DNA of 61,323 nt from an uncultured Mycoplasma sp. (GCA_947039505.1 CAMQYZ010000003.1:111323-172645); one strand, 5' to 3'. Counted from the stretch's first letter, positions 44,434 through 55,944 are shown. A program made the numbers and translations. Notes: generated by a model from the letters alone, not told the origin.

Positions 44434-44595
44434 CTATGTGTCAAAAATAGTAGCCGTCTTCATTACTTTTTTCAAATTATAATACTTATTATTCATCAAC
44501 ATTAAATAGTGTTCATTATTATTTTTCATAGCATTCTTTTCTTTTTGGTAATTTTCAAAATATTGTTTATTTAAAATAAAATTTTCTTTATACAT
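44434..44595 (-). CDS. Small ORF of unknown status
   Basis: A 53-residue frame, MYKENFILNKQYFENYQKEK... ending in KTATIFDT and TAG. It has no in-frame TGA, no clear Shine-Dalgarno sequence and no family I recognise. It may be the remnant of a larger gene, since the flanking 560 bases resemble decayed copies elsewhere in the window. Confidence 0.25.
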   Translation of the reverse strand: MYKENFILNKQYFENYQKEKNAMKNNNEHYLMLMNNKYYNLKKVMKTATIFDT

Positions 44596-44682
44596 TCATG
44601 AAAATTAAACTATATAAATAGTACTATAAAAATTAAGGTAAAAATGATATTCAATATAAACAACAAAATTAAATAATCAATA

Positions 44683-45429
44683 TTATAATTTATCTAGCAA
44701 ATCTTTAATCTTCATATAGGATATATCTAAAAAATCGAATTCTTTAATTCGTTCAACCATAAGTAAAATTTCATCTGGGATTTTTTCTTTTGTTAAATTG
44801 GACTCAATTTGAACTTCTGACCAAATCTCTTTTAATATTTTGACAGTTTTTACAATAAGTTCTTGTTGTGTGATATTTACTAACTTTTGAGTTAAACAAG
44901 CGTTCATATAAACAAGAGCCATATAATAAAGTTGCATTCTTTGCAACTTATTTTCAATAACTGAAAAAATATTATTAATTTCTCCCTTGCAACTTGATTT
45001 TCATTCTTTTAAATAAAACTTATTCAATTTATTTCTGACATTGTCACAAATATAATAAATTTCTAAATTAACATTTTCATCAGAAGATATTTCTTTTAAA
45101 CATTCTGAACATGGTGGTATGGTGATAATTAAAATGAATTTTTTACTGCCGCTTAAAGTAATAACAGCGCCACCCAAGGCTTTATCATAACACTTGGTTT
45201 CGGCATGATTCTTATAATCTGTAGTTTTATCATTTAATCTTGAATTTACTTTTGAATTTATTAAATAACAATCTTCTAACATAATAGAAGCTGCTATAGA
45301 AAAACCTCTTCTTATAGACGATTTATTATCAATTATTTTTTTAACCATTGAATTAATAGAATCTTCATATTTTTTTGTTAATTGTCAATTCCTTCATATA
45401 AAATATAAATATTTTAAAAATTTTATCAT
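44683..45429 (-). CDS. Cytidine-deaminase-fold protein 2
   Basis: A 248-residue protein if the ATG at 45429 is used, or 221 from the ATG at 45348. The deaminase zinc site is clear: YKNHAET and TIPPCSEC (H48, E50, C80, C83 counted from the shorter start). The upstream codons are open through two TGA-coded Trp, but no strong Shine-Dalgarno sequence marks the longer start; TTA or TTG codons in between are other options. The C-terminal half is helical. It is the last gene in a same-strand series with an AIPR gene 60 bases upstream and a C5 methyltransferase before that. It is a relative of the deaminase at 36481. Confidence 0.7.
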
Positions 45430-45489
45430 AAATTATCTGGAAATATTTGATGAAACTAATGTTGAATTTTATTCAACTAGAAAATTAAT

Positions 45490-47139
45490 TTAAAATATTT
45501 CATTGATTAATTCAAGTACACCTATTTTACTCTTCATTAAACCCAGTGTAGTTTTGTAAGTGGCTACATTATTTTGAAACATTTTGTCAATTTTGTCAGA
45601 AATTTTATTAATATAATTTTCAATATTTGCTTCTATTAAATATTGAAAATTATTTCTTGTTACTCCGAATTCCTTAATAATAATTACAAATAACAAGTAC
45701 TCTATAGAGTTCTTTATTTTTTCATTATTTCCATTAATCATTTTTAATTTTAGGAATTTTTTTAATTGTTCAAAAATTTTGTATAAACTAATTATAGTAT
45801 CCATATTTTCATCATTTTCTAAGAAATTTCTAGTTTTTTCTCACAATGAGTTTTCATCATTATAAAGTTTGTTAAAATTATTTTTACAAGAAGATAAAAC
45901 GAATGATAAATCATTATTGTCATCTTTAGAAAGAAAACAAGAAACAATCCTTAATACAATTTCAGCTTTTATTAAATTATCATTAATTCTATTTTTTTTA
46001 ACATTTACTCCTCTTCTAAATTCATAAACATAACCTTTAAGTAAAAACCTCTTATACAAATTTTTATTCAAAGGATGGAATGAGAATTTATCAAACTCTT
46101 TTACGGTATTTTGTGTATTTGAAAATAGTGATATTTTATTCATAACTTCTTCATTGGCCCTCAATATTTTAACCATAACATAACAATCATCTTGTAATAA
46201 ATTCATTTCATTTGCTTGATATAAAGATGATATTGTCTGAGCGCCATTAACAATGCTAAATTTTTCTAAAGTATATACACAATTATTGTTTCGACGAATT
46301 TCTTCACAAACAATAGTTATTCCATTATTGTATTTAATGAAATTATTTGAATCAGTTTTTATTGTATTAATTATTGAAGTTGTAATTTTATTTTTCTTCA
46401 AAGTGCCTCTTAGATTAGCAGAAAAAAGGGTTTCATTTTCAATAAATTTTCCTAAATTTTTAATTAAGTCTTTTGCAGAAACTACAGAATTACAAATTTC
46501 AATATCTTCATCATCCTTAAAAATAGTTAATTCTTTATTAAATTTCATTTCAACAGAAGAAACAACACTAAAGGGGGAAATTCACTCCATAACATTTTCT
46601 AAATCCATATAATTATAAGATGTCATGGAGTCATTATATGTTTTCATTTCATTTATTATTTGATTTTTATTACTTATAATTTCAGAATCTCAAGATTCTT
46701 GTTCTTTTGATATATTTGCAAAGTAACATTTCACACTTCTGTTCTTATCATTACATTTATTTCATTTTCCTAAAGTGTCACTTATTAACTCTTTATTTTG
46801 AGAATTAACAACTCCATTAAGTAATTGATCTACGGAAGTTTTGAATGATTTTACATTAGTCAACATTAAGTTAGTTCGTGGGCTAAATTTGGTTTGAAAT
46901 ATATGTAACGTATGTGCATTATCCAAATAAATTATATCAATTCCATTATCTTCACTACCATCAATCACATACTTTTCAAATGATTTTATTTTATTGTGAT
47001 TTAAAAAAAGTGTTTTTTCTAGAACAAGTAAAGAAAATGATTTTGAACTTAAATATTCGTTTTGTTTTTCACTAGCCTTTAAATAATTATTATTCACTAA
47101 AAAATAAGTAATATTTTCTTTAATTTTTTCATTATTCAT
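45490..47139 (-). CDS. AIPR-family abortive-infection protein
   Basis: A 549-residue protein of the AIPR (abortive infection phage resistance) family. Typical elements are present: an N-terminal nuclease-like segment (GSEDNGIDIIYLDNAHTLHIFQTKFS, with D...Q.K), the central SANLRGTLKKNKIT, FIKYNNGITIVCEEI, and FSIVNGAQTISSLYQ, and then FSNTQNTV. The ATG at 47139 was preferred over a TTG 12 bases upstream because GGAGAAA precedes it at normal spacing. The segment D...Q.K resembles a PD-(D/E)xK nuclease core. AIPR members such as AbiZ-like relatives stop phage by killing or arresting the cell. Next gene downstream is a deaminase. Confidence 0.83.
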
Positions 47140-47178
47140 GATTTTCTCCAATCATATCCAAATTTTTATCATTGAATT

Positions 47179-48321
47179 TTATTTAATATTTTTCATTATC
47201 TCTGCAACAACACCAACTATTAAAGCATTTCCCATTGTAAAGTATCTTGCTCTATTTGGCATTTCTGAAGTTCAATTATCATCAAATCCATTTAAGCGTT
47301 CACATTCAACAGGAGAGAGAAATCTTGGACCTTGCTTTGTTTCTATCATATGAGTTGATCTATTTGCCGTTGCTTCACTAGTTAACATTGTTCTTGATGC
47401 TTTATTTAAATCATCATATAAATTCATTTTACCTTCAGAATAGTTATATTTGGTTCCATCACTTTTTTCTCTAATGAGACGTTTATGACTTTTGTAATAT
47501 TCCATTTTTTCAAACTGATGACTATTCAATAATAACTCTTTATTTATTTTTTTGTCAATAAGTATATCTTTAAGATAAATAAATTCACCTTCATATTGAC
47601 TAATAAATTTGGAGCTTTCTATTTTTCCACCTTTCATAACTCCATATTCTAAGAATTTTCCCTCATCATAGGTATCAGAAAGGTTTTGTAAGTCATTATA
47701 AGTATTTATATCTATTTCTAATGGTTTATCTATTAACTTGAACTTAAAAGCATGATTAAAAATGTTTTGTTTTTTCTGAGATTGTTTATAAGCAAAGATA
47801 AAAACTCTTTTTCTTCTTTGTGAAAAGCCAAAATCAGAACCATTGTTCACCATTCACTCAACGTTATAACCATTATCATTAAAACATTTTAAAATAATAG
47901 CAAAATCTCTTCCTCTTTGTTTAGCAGGAGACTTTAATAAACGATCTACATTTTCAAGCAAGACATATTTTGGATTGCGATTTTTCAAAATTCAATCAAT
48001 TTCTCATCAAAGAACACCCTTGATCCCTTCAATACCTTTAGCCTTTGTAGTTGCTACTGAATAATCTTGACAAGGAAATCCTCCGACTAGAAGGTCAAAT
48101 TTTTTAGGGATTTTTTCTTTCGCAATAGATATATCTTCATTTGAATGTTTATCAGAAACTCCAAAATGTCTTTGATAGCAATCAAAAGCATATTGCATTT
48201 TTTTATTTGGTTCTCATTGATTAGCTCAAATAAAATCAAAATCTTTACCTGATTTTTCAGCTGCTACCCGAAAACCACCAACACCAGCAAATAATTCAAC
48301 TACTTTAATTGGTTTCGACAT
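47179..48321 (-). CDS. DNA cytosine-C5 methyltransferase of the Sau3AI-type system
   Basis: A 380-residue C5 methyltransferase. Motif I VVELFAGVGGFRVA, motif IV VGGFPCQDYSVA with catalytic Cys, motif VI VLLENVDRLL, motif VIII FSQRRKRVFIF, and motif X MGNALIVGVV are all intact. It is divergent from a Sau3AI-family endonuclease by 95 bases, so the likely target is GATC with methylation of C. The same strand continues into the AIPR gene 39 bases after its stop. The intervening region holds a perfect palindrome with a -10 box on each strand. Trp residues are TGA-coded. Confidence 0.88.
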
Positions 48322-48326
48322 TCAAC

Positions 48327-48359
48327 TTGATTCCTTTTTGGTTATTATATTATAATAAC
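48327..48359. promoter_or_regulatory. Palindromic bidirectional promoter of the Sau3AI-type locus
   Basis: GTTATTATATTATAATAAC (48341-48359) is a perfect 9-bp palindrome around one T. TATAAT lies in each arm, so it can be a -10 box in both directions. On the plus strand TTGATT (48327-48332) sits 18 bases before the TATAAT. The arrangement suits coordinated control of the divergent methyltransferase and endonuclease. Confidence 0.5.
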
Positions 48360-48416
48360 ATACAAAGAAAAAATGCTAATTATAGATTAAATAAATAATT
48401 GGCACTTGGAGGAATC

Positions 48417-49736
48417 ATGGAATATACAACTCTCGATCAAATAATTAAAAAATGTGAAGAAATTAAGAATAAGAAGGTGAAGGACATTGTTTCTTCTGAA
48501 AATGTTTTAATATCAGCCGATAAGGGGAAACTAGGAAAATTAATTGAAGAAGAAGTATTTGGGATTAAAGCAAATAGTAATAGTGCTCCTGATTTTGAAA
48601 AATTAGGGATTGAACTAAAAGTAACTGGCTTAATTAAGTATAAGAAAAAAGATAATGAAGGAAGAAAATATAAGGCAAAGGAAAGAATTTCTCTAGGAAT
48701 GATTAATTATATCTCAATTCTGGATGAACCTACTTTTGAAAAATCACATATCTATTTCAAAATGCAAAAAACACTTTATATTTTTTATGAATACAGATAT
48801 GACAAACCAATGTCTGAATGAAAGATTGTTGATTTTAAATATGTTGAACTAAATTCATCAAACAATATCAAAACTCTAACGGAAGATTATAATATTATTT
48901 TTTCAAAAATTAAAGAAGGTAAAGCAGAGGAATTAAGCGAAGGACTAACTAAACAATTAGGAGCATGTACAAAAGGAACTGGAAAATCATTAGTTAAACA
49001 ACCAAATTCTAAAACATTAGTAAAACCTAGAGCATTTAGTTGAAAACCAAACCATGTTAACCAAATCTTTTATAGCGAAGGTATTGAAATTCCTGAAAGT
49101 GATGTAATGAATTTTATTATTGATAAAATTCAACCATTTCATGGACTTAGTATCAGAGAAATCTACAAAAAAATGAATTTGTCTATTCCTGAATCTAAAA
49201 ACCAAAAAGATACTATTGTTAATAAATTATTGGGAACTAAAAGTTATGCACAAATCCCGAATATTCAACAAAGTGTTTTTAAAATTAAAAATATAGAGCT
49301 CAAAAATAACGGCAAACTAAAGGAAGAAGTTGGTTTAATGAATGTGAATATCAGTGAATTTGAGAATGATATACCTTTTAATGAAAGTGAATTATATACA
49401 TTTTTAATTTCTTACAAATTTCTTTTTATAATATGACAAAAAATAGAGGAAGAATCTATTTTTAAAGAGATTAAACTTTTCCAATTTGATAGCTTGCTAG
49501 TTAAAAAGGCTGAATTTGTTTATAACGATACTAAAGAGAAGTTTTTAAATGGCATGAAACTAGAAGAAGTTAAGGGCAGAAGAATGTCTAACCTTATTCA
49601 TAAGTCTAATAATCAAGGATTTCACCTAAGACCTCATGGACAAGATAGCAAAGATACTATGACAACTCCTTTTGGACAAGTAATTACCAAACAACAATAT
49701 TGATTAAACGGCAACGAAGTAGAAGATGTTGTTTAA
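48417..49736 (+). CDS. Sau3AI/MutH-family type II restriction endonuclease
   Basis: A 439-residue Sau3AI-type enzyme that cuts GATC. The MutH-like N-terminal domain has KGKLGKLIEE (E44), PDFEKLGIELKVTG with D59, E66, K68, and the following KYKAKERISLG. The C-terminal half is a second, non-catalytic MutH-like domain, as in Sau3AI (SKNQKD, HKSNNQGFHLRPHGQDSKD). ATG at 48417 follows GGAGGAATC, a strong Shine-Dalgarno sequence. It is divergent from the C5 methyltransferase. The similar but inactivated copy follows 1.2 kb downstream. Four or more TGA are Trp. Confidence 0.88.
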
Positions 49737-49769
49737 GTTATTAGTTTAAAATAATGTTATAATTATTAA

Positions 49770-50714
49770 ATGAGTAATGTTTGAAAAAAACTTTTTGGGA
49801 TAAATAATAAAAATGTTGAAATAAATCCAAACATTGATTTACAGAATAACAATAATAAAAAAATCAATATTAAGTCATACAATAGCACTATAACTATAAA
49901 TACAACTTCTTTAAATTCAGATATTAATAAAAAGTTAAATGCTGATTTATTACAAAAAGAAATTCAAGAAAAATATGTATATAACTTAGAAATTCCAAAT
50001 CAAGAAAAGAAGATAAAAGCTATATCTTCCATCCAACATCTTAAGCAACTTTATGAAATTGGTGAATTTACAAAATTTAGTAGTAAAGAAGTTTTTGACA
50101 TCATAAAGTCAAATGATTTATTAGACAAAATGATTGAAAGTCAAGATTATAATGAAAGAACTAAAATAATTCAAAATTTAGATTTTTTAGAAAAATCAAC
50201 AAAAGAAGAAAAAATAATTTTAGTTTGATTAACTTTATTTGTGATATTTGCAAAATTTAAAACTGGGAAAGATGTAATTAAAAGTATTGATTTTTATGAT
50301 TCAAATAATTTTTTAGAAAAAGTTAGGATTTCTTATGATTTAAGAAACATAAATGGAAGAGTTAGAGCGTTAAGGTCTCAAGGTTTTTTTGCAAGTTATG
50401 GAGTTTTATATGATTCCATAAGAGTTACTACATTTGATAAAAACGCATTTCAAAATTCAAGTTGAATGTTTGCTTTGAGTCCACAAGAAAAAAACATTTT
50501 TACATTAGAATATATATATAAAAACATTCCTGAAATAGACCTTATTGCTAATGATTTTTTGAATACTAAAAAAGAATTCAATTTAGCTTCTGAAATTGGA
50601 TCTCCTATTATTAATTTTACAAAAACAATTATTAATTTAGAGTTGGCTGCTGAATTACTCTTAAAAAAAATTGATGAAAAAAAGTTTGAAGAAGTATTTA
50701 AGGATATTTTTTAG
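49770..50714 (+). CDS. Hypothetical protein between two Sau3AI-like genes
   Basis: A 314-residue protein, family not recognised. The N-terminus is Asn/Lys-rich and polar (KNVEINPNIDLQNNNNKK), a helical middle follows, and a hydrophobic stretch IILVWLTLFVIFAKF lies near residues 150-165, possibly a membrane or core helix. The C-terminus has SYDLRNINGRVRALRSQGF. It starts 33 bases after the endonuclease stop on the same strand and is likely cotranscribed with it. Two TGA are Trp. It lies between the active and inactive Sau3AI-type genes; whether it acts with either is unknown. Confidence 0.55.
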
Positions 50715-50784
50715 TATATTCAGATTAAAAAATTTAATTAAAAGCAAAAAAATTGATATTAATATTTAAGGATATCCAAAACAA

Positions 50785-50815
50785 AAAAACAAAGACCTAT
50801 GTGGACTTTTTGTTT
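50785..50815 (+). terminator. Possible hairpin terminator after the hypothetical gene
   Basis: AACAAAGACC pairs imperfectly with GGACTTTTTGTT, followed by TAAT. It lies 70 bases after the stop at 50714 and before the second Sau3AI-like copy. Stem quality is modest. Confidence 0.3.
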
Positions 50816-50878
50816 AATAAAAGAATAATCAGGCTTCCTTTTGACTTATTTCATAATATAATATGTTTTAAAGAGAAA

Positions 50879-50899
50879 ATGCTAATTAGATATTAGCAT
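50879..50899 (+). promoter_or_regulatory. Inverted repeat before the second Sau3AI-like ORF
   Basis: ATGCTAAT and ATTAGCAT form a perfect 8-bp stem around five bases, just before the TGGAGGC ribosome site. The first copy has only the left arm (ATGCTAAT). It could be an operator or a leader hairpin. Confidence 0.45.
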
Positions 50900-50910
50900 T
50901 TGGAGGCATC

Positions 50911-52236
50911 ATCGAATACACAACACTTGATCAAATAATTACAAAATGTGCAGAAATTAAAAATAAGAAAGTTAAAGATATTTTAACATCACAAAACATC
51001 TTGGAATCCCATGATCAAACACAATTAGAAAACTTAATTAAAAAAGAAGTTTTTAAAATTAAGTTACAGAAAAACAATCCTAATAATTTTGAAAAATTAG
51101 GGATTCAATTAAAAGTAACTGGATTAATAAAATATAAAAAACCTGATAATGAAGGCAGAAAATATAAAGCGAAAGAAATTATTTCCCTAGGATCAATTAG
51201 TGACCAAGTAATTCTTGGCAAACCTAATTTTGAAAAATCAGCTTTATATACTCAAATGCAAAAGACTTTATATGTTTTTTATGAATATAGATATGACAAA
51301 CCAATGTCTGAATGAAAGATTATTGATTTTAAATATGTTGAACTAGATGCATCAACCAATATTAAAACATTAGTAAATGATTATGAACTGATCTTTGCAA
51401 AAATTAAAAAAGGTAAGAGTGAAGACTTAAATCATTCTTCGACAGAGGAATTAAGCATTACTATCCCTAAAAAAATACAACCCAAATTAGAAGGCTCCGT
51501 TTCATCCTGAGAGTTTTTATTAAAACCTAATTATGTTAATAAGATATTTTATAGCAAAAGTGTCAAAGTTAATGATGCTGACGTTATGTTTTCAATCGTT
51601 AATAAGATCCAACCTTTTCATGGATTAACCATTGGAGAAATATATAAGGAAATGAACTTACCTATTCCGGAAGCTAAAAATCAAAAAGATGCCATCATTA
51701 ATAAATTATTAAATACTAAGAGTTATGATGAAATCCTCAACATTAAACCAAGTGTTTTTAAAATTAGAAATATTGAATTAAAAAATAATGGCAAACTCAA
51801 AGATGAGATTGCGTTAATGAATGTTAATGATAATGAATTTTTGAATGATGTTCCCTTTAATGAAAGTGAACTATATACCTTTTTAATTTCTTATAAGTTT
51901 CTTTTCATTGTGTGACAAAAAAGAGGAGAAGAGTCTGTTTTCAAAGATGTGATGCTTTTTCAATTTAATAACAAACTAATTACAAAAGCTGAATTTGTTT
52001 ATAACGATACTAAAGAGAAGTTTTTAACAGGAATGGAATTAGAACGAGTTGGAGACAGAACAATGTCTAATTTGATACATAAATCAAGTAATATAGGGAT
52101 TTTACTAAGACCTCATGGACAAAATAGCAAAGATACGATGGCAACTCCCTTTGGACAAGTAATTACCAAACAACAATATTGACTGAATAGCAATGAAGTT
52201 GAACGAGTAATCGGAAATAATAAGGAATTTGAATAA
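50911..52236 (+). CDS. Catalytically dead Sau3AI-like paralogue without ATG start
   Basis: A 441-codon frame that aligns with the endonuclease at 48417 from end to end and has no TAA/TAG. The start that aligns with the ATG is ATC after TGGAGGCATC; ATC is permitted but poor in code 4. In the active-site block the catalytic residues are changed: E44 to K (LIKKE), D59 to N, and E66 to Q (IQLKVTG), while K68 is kept. The G40 and K36 equivalents are also lost. The C-terminal half is well preserved (SSNIGILLRPHGQNSKD). It is either a late pseudogene or a non-cutting homologue that binds GATC or pairs with the active enzyme. Confidence 0.7.
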
Positions 52237-52272
52237 AGTTTTTCAAACAGAGAATTTATTAGTAATAAACTG

Positions 52273-53049
52273 CTAAATTATTTTAAAAACCAAACAATAA
52301 AACATTAATTTAATTATTTTTTCTTTTTTTTGATATAAAATGTTTTTTCCAGTTGATCATAAAAAAATATCTATATTTCTTCTTGATAAATTTTGTAATT
52401 TAAAAAGGATAATAAATTGATTAATTGCAATGTAAAAAGTTTTGTAATTTCTTAATTCAATTCTTTTAAAGTCTATGAATTCTTTCCCAAATTTTTCCTG
52501 ATATTTAGTTATAAATTTATTTTTAAATTCAAATAAAGCTTCTTCTACAAAAGAATCATATATAGAGAAAAATTTATTATTTTGAAAGAAACAAAATTTA
52601 GATGCAAAAGAATAGTATTCGACTTTTCCATCAGACTTTTCATTACTTTCTTTAACTTTAACTTTAGCTAGTTTGTTAACTAATTCCAAACAATTATCAC
52701 TAGGTTTAAATGGATCACTTGCAATTAAACAAGGGTTATACTTTGTTTGTTTATACACATCTACTATATGTTTTGCCACATTGGTAACATGTATATTTTT
52801 AACCCCAGCAGAATAAAAAGTATTTAGCACCGCTACTTTAATAAGCACTTTGTCAACATCAACATTTTCATTATGTTTTTCAAATAATTCAATTAATATG
52901 TCATTATGACGTTGGAAATTTGATTTACAACCATCATTGCCATCACTTTCCTTGAAAATATCTTTTTCAATTTGTAATTTACAACGATAAATTTTATCCA
53001 CAATGCCATTCGCTATTTCTTCGTTTGGTTCTTTTAAATCATATGTCAT
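52273..53049 (-). CDS. Hypothetical protein, convergent with Sau3AI-like copy
   Basis: A 258-residue protein read through one TGA (in FLWSTG) to TAG. I do not know its function. It has a region LIKVAVLNTFYSAGVKNIHV and another, SFASKFCFFQNNKFFSIYDS, that resemble motifs in a poorly described family often found near restriction genes. It is mostly helical. The ATG at 53049 has only a weak ribosome site. It is convergent with the inactive endonuclease copy. Confidence 0.55.
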
Positions 53050-53172
53050 TATTTTTATTATATAAATGATTTTAAAAAAATGCAGAATATTTACAAGAAA
53101 TTAATGAAAGAAATTTAATTTTATCAAGAGTTGTTACAATTAAACAAATACAATAATATAGAAGGATAACAT

Positions 53173-53409
53173 ATGACACAAAAAGAATTACAAGAGTGAT
53201 TTGAAGAATTAGAAAAATTAATGGAAAAACACCCAAGACAGTGAGACACATTTAAACGCACTTCAAGACATTTAGAAAATGTTTCTTGCATCTCTTGTAT
53301 TTATGGATCACCATCAAAAGAGCAATTAAATGAAAACCATCGATTTTCAATAGCAATGAATCCTGGAAGATGTGCTGTTTGTTTTATTAAAACAGAAGCT
53401 TTGCTTTAA
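53173..53409 (+). CDS. Small zinc-ribbon-like protein
   Basis: A 78-residue protein starting 6 bases after GGATAAC, with CISC and CAVC pairs (CxxC...CxxC) that could bind zinc, and the ending FIKTEALL. It has two TGA-coded Trp near the N-terminus (QEWFEE and RQWDTF). The function is unknown. It lies alone between two minus-strand genes. Confidence 0.6.
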
Positions 53410-53482
53410 AATAATTTTAAATTCTAGAAGTCAGTAATAATATGTGGTTACAAAGGTATTTTAAGGTATTAAGGAAATAGTT

Positions 53483-54598
53483 TTAATTATTTGATTTAAA
53501 CATTTTTTGATGAAACTTTAAATATTTTTCTTTTTTCGAAAAATCATCAATTGAAATTATTATATCTCCATTTTTGCAATTCAAAATTTCTTCAACTTGT
53601 TTAATATTGTTTTTTATTAATAATTCTCCGTTTTCTATTATGGTAAATTTGTATTTATCAAACAATGCATCACAATTAGCGCACAACAACAAACCATTGT
53701 TAATATCACTGATATATAGTATTTTATCTTCTATGGTTAAATTAGATTGTTTTTTAATTTGATTAACAGCCATTATATGAGAACCTCTTAAGGCTGTCTC
53801 ATGAAAAATATTGTGATGAAGATTTTGACATCTAGGAGGATTAAAATCATTTACCAACTTATCTTTAAATTCTTTTCTTGCTTTAACTTCATACCCCGCT
53901 TTTCTTTCATCATTATTATCTTGTTCTAATGAAATCATTAATTTTTCTAATTTTCATGTTTGATATTCATGCTTAACTTTTGCATTTATAAAATTCTTGA
54001 TTTTTGTTTTGGGAATAATTGAAACATTTTTTTTATTATTTTCTAATATATCTCCATCATTAATGCAATTTTTAATATTAAATAAAGAAACTCACCTAGA
54101 AGAGGGATTAGTGTTCAAACCCGAATTATTTAACTTGTTAGAAAGATTATTTTTATATCCAGTTGCTTCAAAAACCTGATTTGGAAGAACAAATAAATAG
54201 ACAAGATTATCGTTGTCCAATTCTAGATTCTCTGACACTCTTTTATAAGGTATATACAAATTAACAATAAAAACAATGTCATCTAATATAATGTTTTGAA
54301 AAACTTTGTTGTTGAAGGGAATAGATACTTTAACACGAGGGTTGGGGTTATCATGTTTGTTATTTCCTCCGCCATCTATATATTCTATGTAGAAATAAAC
54401 AATTTTATTATCAATTTTTATACTGAATAATCCTTCGCAATTATTCAATGATTTAATGTCATTAATAGAAATGTTCATATCTTCTGCAAACAGTTTAATA
54501 AACACTTCTTTGGTTCTTGTGTTGTAATAAGGATGAGTATGAAAAACTGGTTCAATTTCTTTATCAACTATTTCTTTGTAATAATTTTTTTTAGACAC
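53483..54598 (-). CDS. Type II restriction endonuclease, HNH type (second system)
   Basis: A 371-residue enzyme. Residues 1 to about 210 are a domain (HPYYNTRTKEVFIKLF, FYIEYIDGGGNNKHDN, VFIVNLYIPYKR) with no match I know, probably target recognition. The C-terminus has an HNH arrangement: RCQNLHHNIFHETAL, GSHIMAVNQIKKQS, and NGLLLCANCDALFDKYKF. It starts at GTG, which overlaps the methyltransferase stop by 8 bases, so translation is coupled to the methyltransferase. AAGGAG in the methyltransferase 3' end serves as ribosome site. The N-terminal domain is copied in the chimeric gene at 58482. Confidence 0.8.
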
Positions 54599-54985
54599 TC
54601 AAAATCTCCTTAATCAATTTATAAATAACATCTACATTAACTGCGTTGCCATATTGTTTATATGCCTGACTATCTTGAGGTGAAACAATATGTTTTGAAG
54701 GAAATGATTGAATATTGGCGTTTTCTCTAGGCGTCAAAAATCTTCATGTTGAATCTGTTTTGATAATTGGAACTTGAACCATTGCAACTAACGTTGGAAA
54801 AGTATGTGGTCTTCTGCACCTGATTCCAGATTGACGTAATTGTATAAATGATTCTTCAAACTTATAGTCCATGCCAGCTTGTCACTCTAATTTCTTATCT
54901 CTTTTACCATTAAATATTTTCTTATTTTTAAAATATCACTCATCAATAAAGTTTTTGTTTTGTTTATAGAATTCTCTCATTTTAT
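53972..54985 (-). repeat. Inverted repeat arm A (methyltransferase end + endonuclease start)
   Basis: A segment of about 1.0 kb covering the last third of the methyltransferase and the first 210 codons of the endonuclease. It recurs in opposite orientation at 58100-59127. The outer boundaries are at MREFYKQNK and at FIN.KVK. The copies differ by scattered substitutions and short gaps. Confidence 0.85.
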
Positions 54986-55913
54986 TTATATATATTTTTT
55001 TTCAATCAGGAAATTCAGAATCTATTTTAGTCTTTGAAAGCATTTCATCAATTCATATTACAGGTATTCTTACTTTAATGCTCAAAAAGTAATTAACAAA
55101 CTCTGCTCAAGATACAAATAATTTGTGCAATTGATCATTAACATTATATTTTTTATCAACTTTTTTTTCTAAAAAGTTTTTATGTATACCTATTTTATAT
55201 TCTTCTTTTAGAATGTTGATGGTGAGTTTTTTAACTTTAATTATAGATTTATGAATGGCCGGAATATAAACCCTTGGTCTATCTTGCGGTATTCCAAACT
55301 CTTTAGGAGAAAGTATTACAGGGTTTTCACTCATTATATAACCTCTTTCTTTCAAAGAATCTATAATTATTTTATAAGTTTCTCCATTATTATGGTTAAT
55401 TAGATGTTTTACATTTTCTAAAAGGAGTATTTTCGGTTTCTTTATATCTATTAGATTCAATATATCAAAAAACAAAGTTCCCTTAACTTTATCTAGAAAA
55501 CCCAGTTTCTTTCCGGCATTAGAAAAAGTTTGACAAGGAAATCCAGCAAATAATATATGAACATCATCGTTTCAATTTTCAAAATCAATATCCCTAATAT
55601 TTATTATATCTGTTGGTTTCATCTTAAAATTTAAGGAATAGTTATCAATAGCATTCTTATCTATTTCAGAGGCAAGCACACACTTTGTTTTTATTTTTTT
55701 TTCATTAGAAAATTTTTCAAAAGCAAAATGAAAACCTCCTATTCCAGCGAAAAGATCAATGTAATTAACTTGTTTTAAACTTTTAATATAATCTATTGGT
55801 TTATCGAAGATTTCATCTTCTATTATGTTGTTATTTATTGTTTTTGAAAAACCTTTAGAGAAATTGCCAAATTTGTCTATTTTATCAACGTTTTTTTTAG
55901 CTTCAATTTTCAT
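54591..55913 (-). CDS. DNA cytosine-C5 methyltransferase (second HNH-linked system)
   Basis: A 440-residue C5 methyltransferase. Motif I NYIDLFAGIGGFHFAF, motif IV FAGFPCQTFSNAGKK with catalytic Cys, motif VI LLLENVKHLINH, motif VIII IPQDRPRVYIPA, and motif X YKQYGNAVNV are intact. The target-recognition part lies at 55000-55150. Its 3' end overlaps the GTG of the HNH endonuclease by 8 bases. The first 50 residues are an extra N-terminal segment before motif I. The gene is divergent from the GmrSD-type gene at 56153 with palindromic sites in between. The last third is duplicated as a pseudogene at 58100. Confidence 0.88.
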
Positions 55914-55944
55914 ATATAAAAATTTTATACTAATTTTATGAATA

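Noticed and set aside
47138-47353. Hydrophobic plus-strand frame
   Set aside because: Antisense to the methyltransferase end and the start of AIPR; no ribosome site.
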